DNA of 12,770 nucleotides from positions 1 to 12,770 of the forward strand of contig CAZPBO010000059.1 of NCBI GenBank assembly GCA_964584815.1. The letters are read 5' to 3'. Position numbers and translations under genes: made by a program. The stretch's first letter is position 1, and every line of letters starts with the position of its first letter. The notes under the pieces were generated by a model that saw nothing but the letters and a program-made list of their open reading frames with translations, was not told the DNA's origin and did not search any database. This stretch comes from CAZPBO01 sp964584815 (GTDB taxonomy: Bacteria > Planctomycetota > SKW154). Of the stretch, positions 1 through 7,100 are shown one piece after another.

Positions 1-588
1 CAAGAGGTGCTTGTCAACTCTGACCCACCCGGTGCAACCGTCTCTGTGGAAGGACTCACCCCCCTTTCTTCCATCGCCGCTATAAAAGGGGATAAACAGT
101 TTCTTCTGTTCTCGTCCCAGTCATCCCTTACTACCCCTGTTAAACTTATCCTTGATAAGGAACGCACCTATACCGTCCGCGTCCGCTATGAAGGCGAAGA
201 AAAGACCATCAAACTGAAAACGCATTTCGCATTCCACCCGTACCTTATCGTCCTATTCCCTATTGTGCCGTTTGTGGTTGACTACGATGTCAAGCGCTTT
301 GACAATGTCCTCGTTAGATTCGGAGAAGAACGCTCGGTTCCGCAACAGAAGCAGCGACAAAAGAAGGAAACGGGAAAGAAAAAGCAGAAGCCACATAAAA
401 AATCCCCTGTGAAACAGCCCGCTCCCAAGCCCGGCGAAAAGACGCCGCCACAAAAGAAAGATAAGAAGAAGCCCGCGGTCAGTCCAAAAGTTCCCGCTCC
501 GAACGAGAAACAAAAAGAGAAATCTGAAGACAGCAAGCCTTCCGGGAAGGAGTCGCAGAGCAAGCCTGTGAAGAAGGAGGGTAAGTGA
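1..588 (+). CDS. PEGA-domain protein with Lys/Pro-rich tail (5' end outside window)
   Basis: The frame is open from base 1, and the first possible start (GTG at 7) already lies inside a domain, so the gene almost certainly begins upstream; 195 residues are visible. Residues 3-70 look like a PEGA domain, a small beta fold found in bacterial surface and envelope proteins: the segment NSDPPGATVSVEG matches the family signature, although the Pro-Glu-Gly-Ala core is degenerate here. Residues 77-95 are strongly hydrophobic (HPYLIVLFPIVPFVVDYDV) and could be a membrane segment or a buried hairpin, as in other PEGA proteins with a hydrophobic element after the domain. From about residue 113 to the end the protein is a low-complexity Lys/Pro/Glu/Gln tail of about 80 residues, very basic and probably disordered. 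Such a tail could bind peptidoglycan, anionic polymers or nucleic acid; this is inference. The stop overlaps the start of the next gene by one base, so the two are co-transcribed. PEGA family assignment is moderately sure; molecular role unknown. Confidence 0.7.
   Translation, partial: QEVLVNSDPPGATVSVEGLTPLSSIAAIKGDKQFLLFSSQSSLTTPVKLILDKERTYTVRVRYEGEEKTIKLKTHFAFHPYLIVLFPIVPFVVDYDVKRFDNVLVRFGEERSVPQQKQRQKKETGKKKQKPHKKSPVKQPAPKPGEKTPPQKKDKKKPAVSPKVPAPNEKQKEKSEDSKPSGKESQSKPVKKEGK
574..580 (+). promoter_or_regulatory. Ribosome binding site of the Ig-like lipoprotein gene
   Basis: AAGGAGG lies 7 nt before the ATG at 588 and only 4 nt before a GTG at 585. The spacing favours ATG 588. The site sits inside the last codons of the upstream gene, whose TGA shares its final A with this ATG, an arrangement typical of translational coupling. 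Confidence 0.8.
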
Positions 589-2906
589 TGAGGTGGGCTG
601 CGGCGGCTGTATTGGGACTTTTTTTGTGCGGATGCGGGCATCCCGTCACCATAGCGCTTGCGCTGTGGCTTACCAATAAAAGTAGCAAAGCAAAGAAGTC
701 CGTTCCGACCCCCAGGGTGGTAACAGACACCCTTCCTGACGGTGTGCAGGGAGAATCTTATGAAGCCGTGCTGACAGCCGAAAGTGGCACGCCTCCATAC
801 ACTTGGGCGGCAGCAGGTCTACCCAGCGGTCTGGTTTGCAACTCATCAACGGGATACATAAGCGGCACCCCCACAGAAAGCGGCACATTTGACATAACCG
901 TCACGGTAACCGACTCAAAAGGCAGACAAGACCAAAAAACTTTGTCGCTTCTCATTAAAGTTGTAATGATAACGACGGAAGTTCTGCCTGACGGGGCGGT
1001 CAATGTGGCTTACTCTGTGCAATTAGAGGCGGTCGGCGGAACAACCCCATATCAATGGAGTGTTGTGGATGGCTCCCTGCCTCAAGGGTTCACTCTTGAG
1101 ACCGACGGAACACTGCACGGCACCGCAGACCAGACTGGTGATTACACCTTCACAGTTGAGGTTCAGGAAAACGGAGGCGCTACAGACCAGAAAACCTTCA
1201 CTCTGCATATTGGCAACATTGCGGTGACAACAACATCCCTTCCTGACGGCACAGTGGGAGAGTCATACGGACCTGCGCAGTTAGAGGCGGTGGGTGGAAC
1301 AGGGTCCTACACTTGGTCGTGGTCTGGCAACACGCCTCCAGGACTTGACCTTTCTCCAGACGGGCAGATAACAGGCAGTCCTACTCAGGAAGGCGATTTC
1401 ACCTTCACTGTTACGGCAACGGAGCAGGGTGGAACCGAAACCGCCTCCAAGAAACTGGCGATAAAGGTCTGGGAAGACCTCGTAATAAGCACGCAGGACC
1501 AGTTGCCTGACGCTCATGTGGGTGAGGATTATGACTTCACGCTTACCGCGACAGGGGGGTCAGGTCAATTCCAATGGTCGTGGAGCGGCGCAACACCACC
1601 GCTGACTCTGGAAGCAAACGGACGCATTTATGGCACCCCATCCGTGGGCGATGAGGGAACATACACCTTCACCGTGCAGGTGGATGACATAGTTAACGGT
1701 GATACGGCAAGCAAGCAGGTGACGCTCAAAATTCTGCGCTTTCAGGTGACAACAACGACGCTGCCCGACGGGTTTGAGCGGTTCACATATTCGGCGCAAC
1801 TGGAGGCTGAAAATGGCACCCCACCTTACAGTTGGCAACGCGTTGGCGGCTCCTTGCCTTCCGGCGTCTCACTTGAATCGGACGGCACAATATCCGGAAC
1901 CCCCGAAGTCGGCACAGGCGGCGACACCTACACATTTGATGTGGAAGTGACCGATGCCGAAGGGCGCAGAGCAACCGCCACACTGTCAATCACTGTTTTC
2001 ACAACCCGCTTTCTTGAACACTTCCACAACCCAGGCGGAATCGCCGACAGGCAGAACACTGCTGCCTTCGCGTCCCTACTTCGTCTGAGCCCCGAGCAGG
2101 CACATAACGACCCAAGAATCGTCTCAACCTGGCCAAACATTTACGGTGAAACGCTGGAAGGCAATAGGTGGCTTGCACAGACATTCACCACATCAGGTGG
2201 GCGGTTGTTTAAGTTAGATATTCGCATTCGGAATGTGGATTACACCTCAAATCCGCAACCTATCTATGCCGAAATATACACTCTGGACGCAAACGGCATG
2301 CCTGACAAGTTGGTGGCATCATCTGTCTGCATAATAGACTTTGTGCCGTGGCCTTCCGCGTGGCGCTCCTTCTCCTTCAGCAAAGACCTATCCGCAGGTG
2401 ATTATGTGGTGGTTTTACACTCCCCTGCGACCTTCAAACTGCGTGCTGGGGATAACGACCCCTACACCAACGGTGCTCTGCTAATCTCCACAGACGGCGG
2501 CTCCACCTGGCAGCAGCAGAGCATCAACGACCTTGACCTCCGCGTCACCTTCGTTGATTCCTATTACACATCAGGATACGCCGTCTTGTGGGAGGTCATC
2601 CCGCAGATGCCTTCCGACTGGGAATGGGAGAAAGTCCGCTGGGGCGCTGACATCCCACAAGATACATCGGTCAAGATACAGGTTCTTTACTATGACAGCA
2701 ATATCGGGGACTGGGTTCCCGTGCCTGATACAGACCTTAACGGCAACTCGTCAGGGTTTGATGCTTCTGCTCAAACAGAAATTGACTTAAGCGGACTTGA
2801 CACAAGCACATATCCTGAACTGCGGGTGCGGCTTGACCTTTCAACAAACGACACCACAAAAACTCCATCGGTGGACTGGGTTGAGTTGACCTGGGCGCCC
2901 AAATAG
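588..2906 (+). CDS. Putative surface lipoprotein with five Ig-like (He_PIG-type) repeats
   Basis: The protein has 772 aa starting at ATG 588. It opens with a lipoprotein signal peptide: MRW, a hydrophobic run, then LCGC, so Cys16 is the likely lipidated residue (Cys14 is a weaker alternative). After a short Lys/Ser linker come five tandem repeats of about 85 aa at roughly residues 43-125, 126-211, 212-297, 298-385 and 386-471. Each has the pattern LPDG..GE.Y...L.A.GG..PY.W....LP.GL.L..DG.I.GTP...G.YTF.V.V.D, which is the putative-Ig (He_PIG) family found in bacterial adhesins and extracellular proteins. Residues about 525-660 form a different beta-rich domain with an AQTFT opening and Gly/Asp turns, resembling jelly-roll carbohydrate-binding or anchor domains. 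Residues about 661-772 are a further beta-rich segment ending in a Trp-rich strand. No catalytic motif is evident. Probable role: anchored, outward-facing binding or structural protein; ligand unknown. It is translationally coupled to the PEGA gene. Confidence 0.82.
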   Translation: MRWAAAAVLGLFLCGCGHPVTIALALWLTNKSSKAKKSVPTPRVVTDTLPDGVQGESYEAVLTAESGTPPYTWAAAGLPSGLVCNSSTGYISGTPTESGTFDITVTVTDSKGRQDQKTLSLLIKVVMITTEVLPDGAVNVAYSVQLEAVGGTTPYQWSVVDGSLPQGFTLETDGTLHGTADQTGDYTFTVEVQENGGATDQKTFTLHIGNIAVTTTSLPDGTVGESYGPAQLEAVGGTGSYTWSWSGNTPPGLDLSPDGQITGSPTQEGDFTFTVTATEQGGTETASKKLAIKVWEDLVISTQDQLPDAHVGEDYDFTLTATGGSGQFQWSWSGATPPLTLEANGRIYGTPSVGDEGTYTFTVQVDDIVNGDTASKQVTLKILRFQVTTTTLPDGFERFTYSAQLEAENGTPPYSWQRVGGSLPSGVSLESDGTISGTPEVGTGGDTYTFDVEVTDAEGRRATATLSITVFTTRFLEHFHNPGGIADRQNTAAFASLLRLSPEQAHNDPRIVSTWPNIYGETLEGNRWLAQTFTTSGGRLFKLDIRIRNVDYTSNPQPIYAEIYTLDANGMPDKLVASSVCIIDFVPWPSAWRSFSFSKDLSAGDYVVVLHSPATFKLRAGDNDPYTNGALLISTDGGSTWQQQSINDLDLRVTFVDSYYTSGYAVLWEVIPQMPSDWEWEKVRWGADIPQDTSVKIQVLYYDSNIGDWVPVPDTDLNGNSSGFDASAQTEIDLSGLDTSTYPELRVRLDLSTNDTTKTPSVDWVELTWAPK
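714..1999 (+). repeat. Five in-frame ~255-bp repeats encoding Ig-like modules
   Basis: Repeat units begin near 714, 963, 1221, 1479 and 1743. Each starts a few codons before an LPD motif (LPDG in units 1, 2, 3 and 5; LPDA in unit 4) and ends in a beta strand leading into the next. Protein similarity is clear, but the nucleotide sequences have diverged, so the array is old and unlikely to recombine easily. Unit 4 differs most: the Pro-Pro turn is followed by LTLEANGRIYGTP and the unit contains an extra VNGDT loop. Confidence 0.75.
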
Positions 2907-2940
2907 AGGGCTCCGCAACCGAATATATTGATGGAGCCTT
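2907..2940 (+). terminator. Possible weak hairpin between the lipoprotein and mscS genes
   Basis: AGGGCTCC at 2907-2914 pairs with GGAGCCTT at 2933-2940 (8 bp with one G-T pair) around an 18-nt loop, directly after the lipoprotein stop. Only a short TTTAT follows, so it is at best an attenuating terminator. The right arm also contains the only GGAG ahead of the next ATG, so it could instead affect translation of mscS. Confidence 0.3.
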
Positions 2941-2955
2941 TATAAGCGGTGCCAT

Positions 2956-4020
2956 ATGGAATGGCTGCGTTGGTTTCTTGATTTAAGACTTGCTGGAATA
3001 ACGGTTGAGCAGTATCTGGTGGCGTTTTTATGGATTCTGGGCGGGGTCGCTGCGAGGCGGATATTGAAGCGTTTGTTTGGGCGGCTGATAAAATGGGCGG
3101 AGAAAACACGCACTAAGTTTGACGAAGGTCTCATAAGAGCGTTTGAGCGTCCGGTGTGTGTGGCGGTCGTCGTCGGCGGACTGCTAGGGGCAGTGATGTC
3201 ACTTCCAATCCGCCCTGAATGGGCACACATCCTCGTTGCGGCTTTCAAGGTCGTCTTCGCCGTTATCGGTGTCTGGGCTGCCTTCAGACTCACAGACGCC
3301 GTCACAAAGTCCCTCTCCGAAGCGGCGAAAAAGACCGAGACCCGCTTTGATAAACAACTCCTCTCCGTTATCAGAAAGGCGATTAAACTCTTCATTGCTG
3401 TCATCGCTTTTGTCCTTATCCTTCAAAACCTTGGCTATTCGGTCTCAGGACTGCTCGCAGGATTGGGTGTGGGCGGTCTGGCGGTAGCATTAGCCGCGAA
3501 GGAGACCCTCGGCAACCTCTTCGGCTCTATCGCCATCTTCGTTGACCGTCCGTTCTCCATCGGCGACTGGATTCAGACCAAGGACATAGAAGGCGTTGTT
3601 GAGGAGGTGGGACTGCGTTCAACGCGCATCAGAACATTTGCAAAATCACTGATAACGGTGCCGAACGCGAAACTTGCGGACGCCGCCATTGAGAACTGGT
3701 CAAAAATGCCCATCCGCCGCGTCAAATTCACCCTCGGGCTCGGATACTCCACCTCACCTTCAAAGATGCGTCAAGCGCTTGACTCCATCCGCAACATCCT
3801 CAAAACACATCACGGCGTTGACCAGAACTTCTGGATTGTCCGCTTCCGCGACTTCGGTGATTACGCCCTACAAATCTTCGTCTACTACTTCACCAAAACC
3901 ACAAACTGGGACGAATATCTTGCCGTTCGCGAAGATGTGAACCTCAAAATTATGGAAGAGATGGAACGCCTCGGTGTGGAAATCGCCTTCCCCACTCAAA
4001 CCGTCTACCTCCGCCAGTAA
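2956..4020 (+). CDS. MscS-family small-conductance mechanosensitive channel
   Basis: The protein has 354 aa. MscS channels open under membrane tension to release solutes during osmotic downshock; they act as heptamers in the inner membrane. Predicted helices lie near residues 14-36, 66-86, 91-111 and 141-159, followed by the Gly/Ala-rich pore helix at 163-190 (GLLAGLGVGGLAVALAAKE). Next comes the canonical beta domain, with VDRPFSIGDWI (196-206), EGVVEEVGLRSTRIRT (212-227) and the VPNAKL signature (235-240), and then the alpha/beta C-terminal domain ending PTQTVYL. This gives about five membrane helices rather than the three of E. coli MscS, so it belongs to the somewhat larger MscS-like proteins. 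In-frame stop TGA at 2929 and the lack of other start codons fix the ATG at 2956, but no good Shine-Dalgarno lies at normal distance (nearest GGAG is 19 nt away), so expression may be low or depend on read-through from the upstream gene. Confidence 0.93.
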   Translation: MEWLRWFLDLRLAGITVEQYLVAFLWILGGVAARRILKRLFGRLIKWAEKTRTKFDEGLIRAFERPVCVAVVVGGLLGAVMSLPIRPEWAHILVAAFKVVFAVIGVWAAFRLTDAVTKSLSEAAKKTETRFDKQLLSVIRKAIKLFIAVIAFVLILQNLGYSVSGLLAGLGVGGLAVALAAKETLGNLFGSIAIFVDRPFSIGDWIQTKDIEGVVEEVGLRSTRIRTFAKSLITVPNAKLADAAIENWSKMPIRRVKFTLGLGYSTSPSKMRQALDSIRNILKTHHGVDQNFWIVRFRDFGDYALQIFVYYFTKTTNWDEYLAVREDVNLKIMEEMERLGVEIAFPTQTVYLRQ

Positions 4021-4098
4021 GGCGCGTCACCACGCCACAGGCTACGCCAACTCAGACAGGACATTTTGGGAAAATTTTGCCGCCATCCTGAAAGAGAC

Positions 4099-4127
4099 TT
4101 GACAATATGGCAATTCTGTGCTATTGT
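4099..4127 (+). promoter_or_regulatory. Sigma70-type promoter of the macroglobulin gene
   Basis: A perfect -35 box TTGACA (4099-4104) is followed after exactly 17 nt by TATTGT (4122-4127, 4 of 6 matches to TATAAT), with an extended -10 TG at 4119-4120. Transcription should start near 4134, giving a leader of about 29 nt. The rest of the 4021-4162 intergenic stretch holds no gene. An AT-rich patch at 4062-4077 (TTTTGGGAAAATTTT) could form a small palindrome or operator, but nothing else supports that. Confidence 0.72.
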
Positions 4128-4148
4128 GTATGCAGAGATGGCAATTTC

Positions 4149-4155
4149 AGGAGGG
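4149..4155 (+). promoter_or_regulatory. Ribosome binding site of the macroglobulin gene
   Basis: AGGAGGG is followed by a 7-nt spacer and then ATG at 4163. This decides the start: an in-frame GTG at 4118 would lie inside the promoter and would add 15 residues ahead of a perfect signal peptide. Confidence 0.88.
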
Positions 4156-4162
4156 TGTCGTA

Positions 4163-7100
4163 ATGCGCTGGTTGCTACCACTCCTGCTTGTGGTCTCCGC
4201 CGTTGCCCTTCTCCCTGCAGGTGGTCCGCAGAAGGACACTTCCCCTTGGGTCTCCTGTGAGCAGGCACAGGAGTTTCTTGTTCAGAAAATCCTATTCGGC
4301 TCTGCTCCACTACCTACATGTGTGCCTTGGGACTGGCTCAGATATTGGTATCCCCGCAGAAGCACAAGTGCGCCGCAGATTAGCATCTACTCCTCATTTC
4401 GCGACGCTTACATCTGGAGCCATATCTACACCGCCTCTTCCTGCCCAGAGACGGCAGTTGTAGGGGTGGAAACCGGCGGAGAACGCGGTGGCTACTATTT
4501 GAATGTGGGAACTGCAACAGAAGAGTTGCGAAAAGCACACGCTTTTCAAAAAGCAGGACTCGTATATGAGGCGTTCTTCCACGCAAACAACATCCTGATG
4601 TTCCACCCGAAATCGGAGCAGGCAAAGCAAGCCAAAGCGCTTTTTGATGCGCTGAAGCGTTATCTGCCGCCGTTTCAGGTTGCCGTGCCCAAAGCGCTGC
4701 TCGCAGATAAAGCGCTCCCCCCAAAACAGAAAATCAAACTGCCCTATGAGGTCGGTAAGACGCTTGCTTGGAACCATTTACCAGTCAAGTTGGATGTGCT
4801 GGGACTTACGGAGAAGGATGTCGCCGATATAGCCGCTTACCACAAGTTGAGAGGAAAGAAGCCCAAAGAGGCGTTGCGCCATCTTGAAAACCTGCTCAAA
4901 CGCAATCCACAAACATTGCTGCGTCCAAGAATCCTTGCCGAAATCGTCATCACGCGCAACACATACTTCCCCAACGAAGATGAGAAAACGCTCTCTTATC
5001 TGCGACGCTTTCTTGATTGCGCATACGCCATAACCGGCTCGCTTGAAATCTTCACAAAAGACGATGCAGAACTGTTAGATTCCCTCGCGCATCGGGAGCG
5101 CAAGGAGAGGAAGCGTATTGATGTGATTGGCTGGATTGCGAAGGGGCATCCCAAAGCGAAAGAAGGGCAAAGAACAAGACACATACTGATAGGAGGGTCA
5201 GACTCGCGGTTTGTAAATAACCTTTACGAGGCGGTGGGTGGTTTAAGAAGTGTTCTGACGGCGAAGGATGCGGAGCGGTTCGGGAACTGGCTGCTATGGT
5301 GTGGGTGGTTCAGCAAAGCAGCGGCGTTCTACAGAATCGCCTGCGCCAAGGGTGGGACGGCGTATTTGAGGTTGAAGGCGGTAGCAGCACAGGTGCTCGC
5401 AGATGAATGGGACGAGCCGAAGCGGCTTGACGCAGCCAATTTTCTTGCCGACGACCTGAAGTTCCCTTGGCAGCGCGACACCATCCGCTTTCTCCGCGCC
5501 GCCTCACGCTCAGCCCTCACCACCCAGCCGCCAGAGCGAACGCCTGCTCAACTTAACCTCCTCCAAAAAATGCTCTCTTCTCACATCCATCCCACAGCAA
5601 AAGAGCGCATCAAAACCGCAGTGGCGCTCCTTAAAGTCCCACGCCTCCAAGTGGAAGCGTCTCTGCTTTCAGGACCATACATCTGCTTCACAGTGAAAGC
5701 GGTGGGACAGAAGGAGATAAAATGGCGTATCAGACCGCTTCTCAATTTCCCGAAAACCACGGTCAGCGAGATTCTGGAGCGTTTCCGTCAGAAAAGCATT
5801 ACAGAGATAATGAAGGAGACCACTCTTTCCGATAAGGAAAAGCAGAAGCGCATAGAAGCGTTGAAGAAGCGTCCTTTTCCTGCGGATTTGGATGATGTTT
5901 TGCGCGAGTTGGTCAAAGGATGGGAGAAAGCGGAGCGCGGTGAGGCGGTTGTCAGCGGAACAATTCACGACACCGACGGATTTGTGGACAAAAAGGTGGG
6001 GCAGAAAGATGTGCTTAAGGTCAAACCCGGATGGTATGTTCTGGAGGTTGAAGCAGATGGTCTAGGCGGTGCGCTGCCTGTCTGCGTCACCGACTGGAAC
6101 GCAGTCATAGTAGAAAACGAAGATGCTCCCATTCTCGTTGCCGCGAACAGCGACGGTATTCCCCTCCCACATCACCGCATCCTGTCCTATTATCGTAAGG
6201 ATTACTACTATGACGCGGAATACGACGGCAAAACCGACAAGAAAGGTCTCTACCGCGGAAACTTAAGGGATGATGAGAACATCTGGCTGGTGGGCGAAAA
6301 ACTCATCGGCTATGTGTGCGTGAGAAGAAAACGCATAAAGTGGAGCAATACAGGTGAGGTTGAAAACGAAGGGCGAACAGGGGCAGGGCAGCGGCGCTGG
6401 CGAAGAAGGATGTTTCTGGATGAGACAAAGCATGAGCCTGATGCGCGGCTCTACTTTATGACCGACAGACCCGTCTATCGTCCCGGGGATGTGGTGAAGT
6501 TCAAGGGGATAGTGCGCCGCCGTATTAAGAACCTGATGGCAAGCAGCCCCAAGCGATATGAGCCGATAAAGAACGCCAAAGTGGTGGTGCGTCTGCTGCG
6601 AGGGCGCGATGTTCTGCTTGAAAAGACGCTGCATACAGACGGCACAGGCGCCTTTGACGGACAGTTGCGGATTCCAGCCGACACGAGCCGCACCGACCAC
6701 ACCATTAAAGTGACCTGCCTCGGGGCGTGGCAGCATTACCGAATTGGGGTTGTGGATTGGCGCCGCAGGGACTACCTCGTCTCCATAAAACTCAAAGACG
6801 GCAAAGCAGAGGTCTTCGGCGGCTACCTCTGGAAGGCACCCGTTCAAGGCGCAAAACTCGTCGTCACCGTCGGCGACAAAAAGTTCGTCACCGATAAACC
6901 ACGCATCGTCGTTGACACAAAAAACGCAGAAACCGTAACCGCCCTCCTTAAATATGGAAACAGAGTGCTTGCCTCAAAGGTTCTTTTCCTGAAACAGATA
7001 AAAGCGAAAAAACAGAAATCTGCTGACCAGAAGACCGCATCCGAAAAGCAGAAACCACACAAAGAAAGACCTACAAAGAAAACGCCACCGTTGATTGACA

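Noticed and set aside
2924..2929. TATATT as a -10 box for mscS
   Set aside because: The nearest -35-like TTGACC is 32 nt upstream, too far for a sigma70 promoter.
4062..4077. AT-rich palindrome TTTTGGGAAAATTTT as an mscS terminator
   Set aside because: The stem is only about 5 A-T pairs and would be too weak to terminate; it may be an operator, but nothing supports that.
4118..4162. GTG start adding 15 residues to the macroglobulin
   Set aside because: The GTG lies between the -35 and -10 boxes; the ATG at 4163 has AGGAGGG at ideal distance and begins a clean signal peptide.
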